Source: Stieleria maiorica (lineage in GTDB: Bacteria; Planctomycetota; Planctomycetia; Pirellulales; Pirellulaceae). Taken from it: a stretch of 64,000 nucleotides of DNA. The notes under the pieces are model-generated. The model did no database searches. It saw only the letters and a list, made by a program, of their open reading frames with translations, and was not told the origin of the DNA. Positions 51,901 to 59,875 of the stretch are shown here, piece by piece; positions within the stretch are counted from its first letter, which is position 1, and every line of letters starts with the position of its first letter. The stretch covers positions 2,724,443-2,788,442 of the forward strand of contig NZ_CP036264.1 of the NCBI RefSeq assembly GCF_008035925.1. Reading direction: 5' to 3'. Made by a program: the position numbers and the translations under genes.

Positions 51901-54900
51901 CCGCTTGTTGCCGGTTGACGGCATTGAGCAATCGCGCGGTCAGGTTGACCTGAGTTCCCGGATCCCCGAACGGCGGCACCACGTCAATGCCGGTGACGGA
52001 AACGATTTCATTTCGCGGTCGCACAGAACCGATGGCGGATTCTTGGATCTGCGTCGTGATGCCGGTCACGGCCACATCGACGCTGAAATCAAAATCTACC
52101 AGTTCGGTGGTCGAGACCTGCGTTAGCGATCCCGGCACATCGGCAAACTCACCCGGCGCGAGCGTCAGCGTGTCCTGATCGAGCGTCGCCGTGACGCCGT
52201 CGGGAACTCCCGCCAGGGCCAAGCTATAACTCGTCGTGGCCGTGCCCAAGTTATGCACGCGAGCGACAAACGGAGCCGGCACCAAGGGTTGAGCGACCAG
52301 CGTGTTGGGGCTGAGGGACAGGGCGAATTGATGGGCCGCGAGGTTGCCTACCGCCTCTCCGAAGTCATCGAGGACATTTCCGATGCTCTCGATCGCGGTG
52401 CTGATCGCTTCAGCCGTACTCGCTGTGTTAAAACCGTCTCTTGCTGTGGAGAGTGGGCCGACAAAGCCGTTGTAGTCGGTGTCATCCATGAAAAAGCTGA
52501 TCGTGTTGTCCAGAAGAACCCGCACTTGTTCCTTGAACAACGCGTTGTCCGGCTCTTGAACGAGCCGCGTCAGCCCGATCCCAAGATCTTCGAGTCGATC
52601 TCCGAGCGTGGTGTCATTCAGCGCCCGTACCGCGGTTGCTGCTCGATTGACGGCTGCAACGCCCGGGGCGCTGACCGAGACAAAGACTTGAGTCACGACC
52701 GGAATCTCGGTGCCGATGTCCGCGGTGATGATGGCGGACAAGATGCTGTTGAGAGGCACCGAGGCATCGGGCGTGAAACCGATCTCCAGGATCTGAGAAC
52801 TACCTGGAGCTAGCGAAACACTCTGTAAATTTGAGACTGCCAGGCCATCGGACAACTGCGTCTCAAAGGAGACTTCTTCGGCGACATTCCCTGTCGACTG
52901 GAGCAATAACTCCAAAGTCACCGTCTCGCCTGGAATCGCGGTGACCTCGATCGGGTCAATGTTGACGGCCAATCCATGGATGTCATCAATGGTGTAGCTG
53001 ACGGTGTCCATCGCGGTGACCGTGGGATCTTGGTCACTTGTTGCCACGACGTCAAATGTAATCGTCGTTCCCGGTGGACTGAGCGGACCGGTGGGGACCA
53101 GATTGATTCCGGTAACCGCTGATCTTCCCCCGTCGACTCGCAATTCCGGATTCGAAATGATGACCTCAAAGCCAGGTGGGGCCTGCGGGACCAAGACATC
53201 GAACACGTCTGAGTCCTGTCCTTGATTGCCGACGGTGGCTCGAAAAACCGTGGGGACCTGGCCGCCGTTGAGATCCAAAAAGAAAACCGTGTCATGATCA
53301 ACGGACAGACTCACGCCAGGATCCGTGGATTCCACTTCGATACCAATTCTTGCTTTGGTTCGCAGTGCAGGATCATGTTGAGATCTCGCTGTCAGATTGA
53401 CGAAGTGTGTCCCAAGTGCAGCACCCGGTTTCGGGAGTACCGATACCGATCCATCGGATAACGCTTCAACCGTCCAGCCCTCGGGGGCGTCAACGACGAT
53501 GTCATACGGTCCGCCCAGACTGGATTGCACCAACGGCGTCAAAAACGTGGGAGTATTGTGGTCGGCTGAGAATGTCGTGTTGCTGGGAATCACGTGGGAT
53601 TGATGTTCTGCAGCGCCCTGCAGGCTGACGGCGACTGATTCAGCGTCAGACGCGATATCTAAGGAGCCGGTATAGCCGTTGAGTGCTATTCCGTGAATAA
53701 ACACGTCGTTGTCTGTGCCGACGGTCAGGTTGCCAGTGCTTCCCGGGCCGATCTCAACAACCGCATCTTCGGCAGAGATTGATAGCGAGTGTTCCACATG
53801 AACATGAGAAACGGAACCGCTGCCCTGTAGGGTGAGAGACTCCGAAACGATGCTGTAGTTTCCCATCGGCAGCGGCGTGTTGTTCAGCAACAGTGAGTTC
53901 GTCGTGATTTCTGCGACCAATTCGCCACCGAAGGTCGCTGTCAACTCGTCCCACTCGCTGACGACGGCGATCCCGTCGTCTGATGAAGGAGTGATGAGGA
54001 CACGACCGACTCCAAATTCACGTCTGGACTGTACGCCGGTAAGGGTCACATCGGCATGGGGGATGGACGACATCGAAATGTCGCCTGTGCCAAGTCGATT
54101 GCCATCGGCATCAAATAATTCACCGTTGACGACGGTCAGTGTGTTAGCAGCGTAACGATTGACAACGTTTTTATGGTCCGATGAGTTGATGTCGATCGCA
54201 CCTGAAGCACGTACCGATTGGGCGCCTAACGCCCCGGATACGTTTCCGCCGGCGAGCGTCGGCTGAACCGTCTGCTGGAATGAAGCGTTGCTAAATGATC
54301 CCGGCGTGACAATCTCCGTTCCAAATAGGAAGGGAGGCAACGGTGGGTCGCCAGGGAGTTTCTTGAGTTGTTCCAGTAGGAATGGATTGATCTTGCCGGA
54401 TAAGTAAATGCTCAGCCAGAGCCCCGCCAAAAATCCGAAGAAGAAAAAGAAGGGGGCTGGATGTTTACCACCTGCAAAGCCGTGCTTGGGGTTTTTCAAA
54501 TTTGGAAACAACTCGTTGGCGACACCCCAGAGTGTGGAGGCGGCTCCCGCACCGGAACCGACACTATCTGGCGCCCCGTATTTCTGGGCGAGTAGACCTC
54601 CGACGTAGATCAACGGAGGCGTGGAGAATCCTAGGGCGAATCCGACCCACAGTGCCGCAACTCGCTCGGAAATGGCTCCATGGCTTCCATCGGCCAGGAC
54701 CCCAATCGTGTCTCCGGTTTCGAGGTCGATCTCGTACCATGCTACTTGGGCGTTGCCCGCAATGTCGATCGCCCGGTCCGGAACAACGGCCAACTTATCA
54801 TCAGTGATCGCTCGCAGGATTCTTGCTTTCACATCCGCGGAGATGTCGAGTGTTTCAAGTCTGGTCTCATCGCCAGGTCCGATCACAACCAACGTCGCCC

Positions 54901-57900
54901 CTTCGGCGACGGCAGCCTGAATGATCGTGTCTGCACTGGTGACGTTGAATTCCGAACCCGCGGACGTACCGAGGACTACAGCTTCGACTTCACTGTCCAC
55001 GAAGCCGCGATGCATTTGAAAACCGATCTTGCTGGCAACTGCTTGACCGGGTGAAACGACAACTCGCATGTCGTTGCGATTCAAGTCGATTGCTTCGGCG
55101 ACAGTGAGTCGGCCATCGGCATTGAATCTCGCCAATGATTTCGCGATGGTGATTCTTGGAGAGTCCTGGTAGGCGGCCAGTTTGACATCGCGAGCAACCG
55201 CATCGATCACAAGTTCGGAGAGTGATAGGAAATGGGCGAGACGCAGGCGATTGAGAGCAACGCGACTTGTCCACATCAATTCCGAATCGGGCGAGCCAGG
55301 ATCGATTTGCAGACCGCCGCTTTGTGCGCCGCGTTCGAGCAGTCGGCGGTTGAGCGACTCCAATTCGTGAATCGCCCGCGCGAGTGCTCTCGGGTCGCTC
55401 TTTCCCGGCAAGACATTGATCGTCGTTGCGTCAAAAGGCGAAAACGCCGGGCCATCGTCCGGAGAAATCGAGACGTCGCCGCCAGCCCCATCGCGATTCG
55501 CCGCACCGATACGATCGAGCAAGACGTGCTCGGACGTCGATGTCGTGCCGTCGATTCCGATGACATCCAATTCGATGAATACACCGGTGAGGATCTGGTT
55601 TCCAAAGGGAAAGTTAGTAAAGACCTCCTGATAGGATTCGCCCGAAAAGATCTCATCGCTGGCCAAGTCGAAAGCGGTATCGCTGATTCGATAGTAAGGC
55701 GAATAGGTGATCGTTCGCGCCGTGATCACCGCTCCGGTCTGCCGTTGGTTGACAAAGTGCCCAATCGAAATGGGACGACCCACAAGCGCAACGGTATCAA
55801 AGGTTTCTTCAAGGACGGTTTTGGTGTTGATCGGGTTCGACAATCCGAACAACGTATTCGCTTCGTGATAGAATTCGGCATTCAGACGGATCGTAGTCCG
55901 ATGCCTCAGCGCCGGTGAGACTTCAGTGAAGGTCTGCTGCTCATCGGCATAAGTTGCGCCGATGGTTGCGTCGGCAAACGTGGGGTCAAAGTCTTCAAAT
56001 CCTCCACCAACGTCGAGCTGAATCCAATAGTGAGCTGCTGTTTCCGCGACCAGTTGTGGGTCGTTCACGGGATCCCCAACTTCGAAATCCTGTTGAACAA
56101 AACCGATTGCCGATGAATCGGCCGGGAACATCGACAAGATCAGTTGCTGAGAGAGCTCTTCATTCAAGGTTCCGGCGACGTACCGGGCCGGAATCCCCGA
56201 CGCTCGAAACAATGCGATGCCCAAGCTTGCTTCGTCGAGAGAGTTCCCGGCCCCACTCCACAGCGTGCCGCGGCCGCCACGCAGGGAGCCCGAATAGGAC
56301 TGATATCCAATTTCATGTGTCAGGAAGTCCGCGATTTTCAGCGGATCGTAGTCAAGCTCCGCAGCTTTCTCCTGGATTACGGGATCATCTGTATTGGCGT
56401 CGGGAGTTGATGCCAACACGGCGGGATCAAACGGACCTGTGGCGAGCAACAATGGAGGGGCCGAATCGCGAACGATCCAGCCGTCAATCGAACCAGATGC
56501 GGCAGCACCGCCGTCAATCTGTGATGGCACTGGATTAGAAAGTGCCACCTCAATCGTTACGCTTGCTCGACCGTATGGCGCCAGTGATCCAAGTGCCCAG
56601 GCAAGCGTTTCACCATTACGTTCGGGAGCCACTTCGGCCGTGTCGAGCGCCACGCCTGTCTGTAGCGTTGTCGTTAACAAGACGTCATCAACAACACACG
56701 CAGTCGCGTTGTATGCCGTGTACGTGATTGACAGCCGGTCATCGTTGATATCGTCCATCGTCTGTGATGAAGCCGTCCTGCCGACGGTGATCGAACCAGC
56801 GGCGTCGTGACTGTCGCATAACGGTGGATAGGTCAGCAGTGTGGTCGGCGCGAGGCCGAGGTTATTTGCCCGAGACTGGTCGCTTGTTTCTCCGCGGCGA
56901 TCTGCAATCACGAATACGTGATAAAGCCCGATGGGCGTAGCGGGCACTGCAACGGTGATCGTTTCTGTGTATTGACCACCAGCGGGTAGTTCAAATTTGC
57001 GATCAACCCTGCCAACCTCCTGATCGGACGGATCAAAGACGTCGTCGAGCGAAAAGTAGGCGACGTCGGTCCACTGATCACCTGCGGTTGACGTGGCAGA
57101 GGAGTTTCGCACTTCGTACGCGATGGTCAGTTGTTCTCCTTGAACGGCACCCGCGGGAATCTGGACGCTGAGCACTTCGAGATCGACGGCTTCAGCGAAG
57201 CTTGGCACGAAGGTGGCTGTGCCGAATTGGCCGTCAATAAACGTATCAATAAAGTCGCCTGACTCGACATCAAATCGCTCCACACCACCGTTGCTGACGT
57301 ACGCCGATCCGTCAGTGCCGAATCGAATGTCGAATGACGGCTCGTTCGGGGCCAATGAGACATAGATCCCCTCGAATTCCCCCGTGGTGCCGTTAAACCT
57401 GCGGATGTCGTTGAAGGAGACGTCCGGAACGTAAAGGTGCCCATCGGGGCCGAACGTGAAATAGGCCACGTCATCCAGATTGCCGGGGGCGACAAATTCG
57501 TCAATCTGGTTTCCTGTTGCAGGGTCATAGCGGGTGATGCGATCGGCGAACGTGTTCAGGAAACCATCGCTGTCCATCACGTACAGATTGTTGTCAGGAC
57601 CAAAGGCGATCCCTGAAGCGCGAGCCACTTCTCCCGCCGCGATCGCGGTCTCAAAGGCACCGGTCGCTCCGTCATATCGCAACACCCCCGCACTGGTGTT
57701 GGTCGCGACGTACAGGTCACCGTCGGGTCCGAACTCGATCGCGCTGGCCCCGCTGAATCCGCCCGCGCCGGTGTCGATGAAGGTCCCGATGAAACTGCCG
57801 TCGCCGCCATCGTACCGGAGGATCTTCTCGTGACCAGCTTCGCTACTGATCACATACAGGTTGCCGTCCGGGCCAAATGTCGGATCGATCGGATCGACCA

Positions 57901-58138
57901 AGCCACCCGAATTGGCGCTGACAAACTCACCGAGTGGATCGCCTGTCGCGCCCTCAAAGCGAAGGATGTTGTCGGCTTCCGGATTGGCAATCAACAAGTC
58001 TTGAGCAAGTAACAGCCGCTTCTCGAGAAACTCAAGCTGGGGACGCGAGAAACGACGGCGATACGCTTGACGATGACGTTGACGACTCTTCTTGGTACGA
58101 CGTGACGCCGCGTTTCGTGAGAGTTGTTGGGGAAGCAT
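45968..58138 (-). CDS. Giant secreted NHL / CARDB / transglutaminase-like / LVIVD / GEVED / dockerin protein
   Basis: This 4056-residue protein should be exported by the planctomycete extracellular motif (LEKRLLLAQD, 38-47). An NHL-type propeller lies at about 48-320 and a CARDB domain at about 325-445. A transglutaminase-like domain spans about 590-730; the nucleophile position holds Ser633 in NSLDEASL instead of Cys, with His703 and Asp718 kept. Two hydrophobic segments lie near 1163-1253. LVIVD-type propeller repeats run about 2190-3013, followed by NEW3-like domains and a GEVED domain (about 3500-3673). Dockerin loops lie near 3855-3929 (DVDRSGSTSPRDALLIIN and DVNGSRFASPLDALQVIN). I chose the ATG at 58138; a TTG at 58183 is in frame. 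Confidence 0.92.
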   Translation of the reverse strand: MLPQQLSRNAASRRTKKSRQRHRQAYRRRFSRPQLEFLEKRLLLAQDLLIANPEADNILRFEGATGDPLGEFVSANSGGLVDPIDPTFGPDGNLYVISSEAGHEKILRYDGGDGSFIGTFIDTGAGGFSGASAIEFGPDGDLYVATNTSAGVLRYDGATGAFETAIAAGEVARASGIAFGPDNNLYVMDSDGFLNTFADRITRYDPATGNQIDEFVAPGNLDDVAYFTFGPDGHLYVPDVSFNDIRRFNGTTGEFEGIYVSLAPNEPSFDIRFGTDGSAYVSNGGVERFDVESGDFIDTFIDGQFGTATFVPSFAEAVDLEVLSVQIPAGAVQGEQLTIAYEVRNSSATSTAGDQWTDVAYFSLDDVFDPSDQEVGRVDRKFELPAGGQYTETITVAVPATPIGLYHVFVIADRRGETSDQSRANNLGLAPTTLLTYPPLCDSHDAAGSITVGRTASSQTMDDINDDRLSITYTAYNATACVVDDVLLTTTLQTGVALDTAEVAPERNGETLAWALGSLAPYGRASVTIEVALSNPVPSQIDGGAAASGSIDGWIVRDSAPPLLLATGPFDPAVLASTPDANTDDPVIQEKAAELDYDPLKIADFLTHEIGYQSYSGSLRGGRGTLWSGAGNSLDEASLGIALFRASGIPARYVAGTLNEELSQQLILSMFPADSSAIGFVQQDFEVGDPVNDPQLVAETAAHYWIQLDVGGGFEDFDPTFADATIGATYADEQQTFTEVSPALRHRTTIRLNAEFYHEANTLFGLSNPINTKTVLEETFDTVALVGRPISIGHFVNQRQTGAVITARTITYSPYYRISDTAFDLASDEIFSGESYQEVFTNFPFGNQILTGVFIELDVIGIDGTTSTSEHVLLDRIGAANRDGAGGDVSISPDDGPAFSPFDATTINVLPGKSDPRALARAIHELESLNRRLLERGAQSGGLQIDPGSPDSELMWTSRVALNRLRLAHFLSLSELVIDAVARDVKLAAYQDSPRITIAKSLARFNADGRLTVAEAIDLNRNDMRVVVSPGQAVASKIGFQMHRGFVDSEVEAVVLGTSAGSEFNVTSADTIIQAAVAEGATLVVIGPGDETRLETLDISADVKARILRAITDDKLAVVPDRAIDIAGNAQVAWYEIDLETGDTIGVLADGSHGAISERVAALWVGFALGFSTPPLIYVGGLLAQKYGAPDSVGSGAGAASTLWGVANELFPNLKNPKHGFAGGKHPAPFFFFFGFLAGLWLSIYLSGKINPFLLEQLKKLPGDPPLPPFLFGTEIVTPGSFSNASFQQTVQPTLAGGNVSGALGAQSVRASGAIDINSSDHKNVVNRYAANTLTVVNGELFDADGNRLGTGDISMSSIPHADVTLTGVQSRREFGVGRVLITPSSDDGIAVVSEWDELTATFGGELVAEITTNSLLLNNTPLPMGNYSIVSESLTLQGSGSVSHVHVEHSLSISAEDAVVEIGPGSTGNLTVGTDNDVFIHGIALNGYTGSLDIASDAESVAVSLQGAAEHQSHVIPSNTTFSADHNTPTFLTPLVQSSLGGPYDIVVDAPEGWTVEALSDGSVSVLPKPGAALGTHFVNLTARSQHDPALRTKARIGIEVESTDPGVSLSVDHDTVFFLDLNGGQVPTVFRATVGNQGQDSDVFDVLVPQAPPGFEVIISNPELRVDGGRSAVTGINLVPTGPLSPPGTTITFDVVATSDQDPTVTAMDTVSYTIDDIHGLAVNIDPIEVTAIPGETVTLELLLQSTGNVAEEVSFETQLSDGLAVSNLQSVSLAPGSSQILEIGFTPDASVPLNSILSAIITADIGTEIPVVTQVFVSVSAPGVAAVNRAATAVRALNDTTLGDRLEDLGIGLTRLVQEPDNALFKEQVRVLLDNTISFFMDDTDYNGFVGPLSTARDGFNTASTAEAISTAIESIGNVLDDFGEAVGNLAAHQFALSLSPNTLVAQPLVPAPFVARVHNLGTATTSYSLALAGVPDGVTATLDQDTLTLAPGEFADVPGSLTQVSTTELVDFDFSVDVAVTGITTQIQESAIGSVRPRNEIVSVTGIDVVPPFGDPGTQVNLTARLLNAVNRQQAALVSYSVTDPGGSTVFESPTPVPASLTVQTSLVSVDLGNLDTSGFAQGQHTIKVTVADADGNAIPGADATTPLIIGSPVEATLTVGPQVVPPGVSTVTNTLQVFGKVPLGVGTLKLVGMLPIEAFTGNFDNVDAIQGITLGGDTAYVHGNALGIGSLHVVDLSDPTAPTRTRAEIGIVSTAGAIDGDRLFAVDEGTTASGFSTLHVFDLNGGSGGTLEDPLLRDSISVPYIFGQDLVVSGDSVFTAEAQVRFNGPNLLEQNGTILSFDASDPADVQFLDSLFDVNGTTDDGNPNMGGNFYTRAFALADPTTLLVTSSTSTGSDTQTGTGRLLVVDVADPAAINSDDPNTQNAVVTELLIPGTTLIADIVVHGEMAYVIGSTGGFKNGDETDRAPTGDLVLASINISDPRNPVLTHTETLTRAARGALNLTVLGPGWLAISSLGDATADTPQLITIDVTDPGSFSFDQQLELTGTPEGMAADATHLYVTQSDGLFVYELRPDDPLELLAVAPVAGAAGVAVQNDIAYACGTDGISVLDYSNPASPTVVDTVGTGSHRGCRVDGDLLVAIRDPTARTMAVDVYSIQNDPLLPVLLGSSPAIQYANLESGIELIDSHAFVSQFGVCVQTRPATGNIVGMMGELLSVAFNLDDPDSPTSATPELADALFNTFGDNNSPPTDVGGCALSGGDHNVFGLTLAGPDLAYLAAGSATVANPGGGVGRIHVVDISNPGAAQVVTDVDLPGTQQALGIGIAGNYGVVIGSTTGWNNPFDGFRAGNLTVTSLDLSDPLDPRVISTKELDRPARSFWTNFGSLGNNLFGFSSQNWQSDTQRDAKLLLIDLSNPLDPYVIETEVELDTVPPNSITADGDLLFTTDAGGVSIYRIGDLPRIPFTAQVQIPRNSGVSVVEASFNLPPDQIIANDPDFDTLVWNLALTPDADLVNLTWDTVVTALQPGQSRAITLDTTVDFAYQSAPGQLTLAAQSVAVQQLLAINPSGSAAQPGGKADFTLSVMNPRDVDVTYDLSSSGVPADWIDLVSQVVVPAAGSVDVPLTLRPDSNAVLDDYGFVITATSHGTTGDVEGSLTVAGDPILPPIDRAARGVWVELKPMSATAGQGTSAIYTARVYNTGSESDEFVLFVSGLPAEFDTTINAGIFSVPAGASNFREFPVRITPPAGTAAAEYPFTVTAASVDHVSVTGPAAGSLTVVDVGVDVEIVPTSTDPETSVQMTITNTGTVPETFDVSLAAPAALAATLGTATVSLQPSQSQTVTIDLGEIDFAFPGTLQLIGSARSQTQPTVLDAQSIDVNIAAVRAMTAEFERDTRTLPLPGVSSFLLLVDNVGNVEDEYTARIFSTDGPVSAALKDLDGVPAQEIPLFVLPGLSRGGIVLDTELTGFGTGTVTVQVRSLNDATILAEDTITVMTDAEFDFGDAPEGIQIEDLVSNYPTRLGSGGARHALVDNGPRLGPSIDVEPNGQPSELADGDGIDEDGVIQIASFVSTASQSTLGSVLIDVSGTAKLDAWIDFNRNGRFDHPAEHLGSGTSTALVPGANIVPVTVPPGASVGTTYARFRISTLGGLAPGGEADDGEVEDYRFEILDGTSGADAIVNLIVGDVNVIGEGGDVVVLHETTELFRVPGAALAGLGFQGTDEDDLLSLGNLGAVLNAPIPIGFHGSGGSDTLKLADRDQLLDLTDDDLNPLGDIEVIDVVGASPNHLILDVVSVVASTDIDNSLLVIHDDDDTVHYAGAQWTVNLPIFVDGAQRHHLTGGGATVETLNTRPWTNPYIRTDVDRSGSTSPRDALLIINLLGREAADTGSVALPDPTSAETIADWYYDVNGSRFASPLDALQVINFIAVQQESEGAAGEALLAADLLTRRSALGDATESLQSLDTAIRNAPMSSLSIDRSWPLPTGRRHWPETADTDLELSFVDGNRERSLGELDAIDYSLANDPAQPFLWRLENGELDATLADCSLQSLGHTDKS

Positions 58139-58431
58139 GACGTGATGTCCGGTCGCTACGAGGAATGGGACATTCCAGCGCAAAGTCGAACCGCCATGCT
58201 TTCCCCGCGCCGATCAAAGATCGGGTTTGGTATCAAGCGTTCGGGGTGTGAACCGGTCATGAGGTGTCACGTCCGAGCTATCGTGATCACCGTCCAGACC
58301 CCGTCACTCGTCTCGCCCCCGTCTCTGCAGGGAGTATTTTCGCCTACCACCTGTTGCCCGGCAAGGTTTTCCGCGAGATTGGGTGCAAAAATGTAGAATT
58401 GTGCACAGGAACTTTGTGGGTAAAGACGACG

Positions 58432-59520
58432 GTGGAACGACTGCAGCTGAACGAATTCAGGCGACGGGTTGTTGCCGGTTCCTTTCCCGATTTCGATCGA
58501 CTTTCCGATGCATTGAACGCAATGCTGTTTGTGCAGGCGGATCCGATTCGCTGTCCGGCACGCGCCCAGGACTTGATGCTTCGGCAGCGTGTCCCGGGCT
58601 ACGTCGCGGGTGAGCTGGAGGAGAAGTTTCCCGATCTGGACGCCGAGGAAGGCTATCTATTTGCGTACGGATTCATGACACCCGAGGTCTGGAGAAACCT
58701 ACGCCTGCGTCCGCATCGCAAACTGAAAAAGCTTGAACGCGACGTGCTCGATGCGGTGGCGGATTTGGGCGAAGCGCATCCGCGGGGTTTGGATGATCGG
58801 TTCGGTCGCAAGAGTGTAAAGAACTATTGGGGCGGCAAGTCCCAGCAAACGAAGCGCATTCTGGAGCACCTTCACCACCACGGGCATTTGCGAGTGGTTC
58901 GCCGGGAGAAAGGGATTCGCGTCTATCAGGTGCCCGAGGATCGTGGCGATCATCCAGCGGACCCGGCCGAGCGTTATCGCCGACTTGCCTTGACCACCGC
59001 CGCCGTGTTCGGCGCGGCGACCCGATCAATGCTGGTCTCCGAATTGCGCAGCCACAACCACCTGGTGCCATCACGACGAGATCGATTGGCGGCCGTCGAG
59101 TCGTTGGTTGAGGATGGACGATTAAACGAAGTGGACGTCGCGGGTGTGACTTATCTCTGGAGCCGAGAGGACTGGTTGAGCGACGAAGTGATCGAGCGGG
59201 TTCGGATTTTGGCGCCCTTTGACCCCTTGGTACGAGATCGGGCGAGATTCCAGCAACTGTGGAGATGGGACTATCGCTTCGAAGCCTACGTCCCGGCGGC
59301 GAAACGGATCCGGGGTTACTACGCGATGCCGGTGCTGTGGCGCGATCAAATTCTCGGCTGGGCCAACGCGAACGTCAGCGACGACCGCTTGAATGTGCAG
59401 TTCGGCTTTGCCGACAAACGTCCTCGGCAAAAGGCGTTTCGATTGCAGGCGGAAGCCGAAGTGGAGGCGATGACGAGGTTTCTGCACTTGAACAGCGGCG
59501 CGTGGGAGATTGATTGGTGA
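58432..59520 (+). CDS. YcaQ-like winged-helix DNA glycosylase
   Basis: This protein of about 362 residues belongs to the HTH_42 (AlkZ/YcaQ) family, which removes bulky or cross-linked bases from DNA. The N-terminal motif MLFVQADPIR contains Q-A-D, the Q-x-D catalytic motif of the YcaQ branch (AlkZ has Q-x-Q). The C-terminal region has LAPFDPLVRDRARFQQLW and FEAYVPAAKRIRGYYAMPVL, conserved in the family. Winged-helix units lie in the middle. The start is uncertain: GTG 58432 puts the family-conserved LNEFRRRVV near the N-terminus; TTG 58414 has AGGA just upstream, and a GTG at 58264 adds an unlike N-terminus. It is divergent from the giant gene, 293 bp apart. Confidence 0.85.
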   Translation: MERLQLNEFRRRVVAGSFPDFDRLSDALNAMLFVQADPIRCPARAQDLMLRQRVPGYVAGELEEKFPDLDAEEGYLFAYGFMTPEVWRNLRLRPHRKLKKLERDVLDAVADLGEAHPRGLDDRFGRKSVKNYWGGKSQQTKRILEHLHHHGHLRVVRREKGIRVYQVPEDRGDHPADPAERYRRLALTTAAVFGAATRSMLVSELRSHNHLVPSRRDRLAAVESLVEDGRLNEVDVAGVTYLWSREDWLSDEVIERVRILAPFDPLVRDRARFQQLWRWDYRFEAYVPAAKRIRGYYAMPVLWRDQILGWANANVSDDRLNVQFGFADKRPRQKAFRLQAEAEVEAMTRFLHLNSGAWEIDW

Positions 59521-59548
59521 AGTCGTCGTGGGGATATGGGGTTGGAAT

Positions 59549-59779
59549 GGGGCAAAACGATGGCGGCAAAACGATGAGAGAGAAATGCCAGAGGGAAGCG
59601 CGACGGGTTGTCGATTTCGTGAGCCGACGGCGCTAGCCGCGGGCCTAGCGGTGCCGGCATCGCTTCGAGGCCCGTGGCTAGCGCCAACGGCTCACTATTG
59701 TTTCGGTTGCGATTAAATCAACAGGCCGGTGAGCGAGCGGCGCGATGAGAAGGCAGAATGATGAGAAGGCAGAATGATG
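59549..59779. repeat. Left half of a nested inverted repeat, with a family B palindrome inserted
   Basis: The unit GGCAAAACGATG occurs twice (59549-59576) and GGCAGAATGATG twice (59752-59763 and 59768-59779). These units recur in inverted order at 61399-61456. Between the two pairs lies a family B palindrome (arms 59620-59646 and 59668-59694), as if inserted into the first repeat. Confidence 0.75.
59620..59694. repeat. Palindromic repeat family B, copy 2
   Basis: The arms 59620-59646 and 59668-59694 pair with a few mismatches. The core GGCGCTAGCCGCGGGCCT is identical to copy 1 (23501-23577). On the right it is followed by ATTGTTTCGGTTGCGATT, the complement of the left flank of copy 1, so the two copies lie in opposite directions. 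Confidence 0.85.
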
Positions 59780-59875
59780 TGGCAGGAAAGAAAACCATGC
59801 GAGAGGCTGCTATATTCGGACCAGCAGCTGTGAACATGACGACGCTCGATTTACCACAATTGGCATGATTCATCG

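Noticed and set aside
58264-58431. Extra N-terminal part of the YcaQ-like protein
   Set aside because: The 56 extra residues from the GTG at 58264 do not resemble the family, and later GTG or TTG starts fit better.
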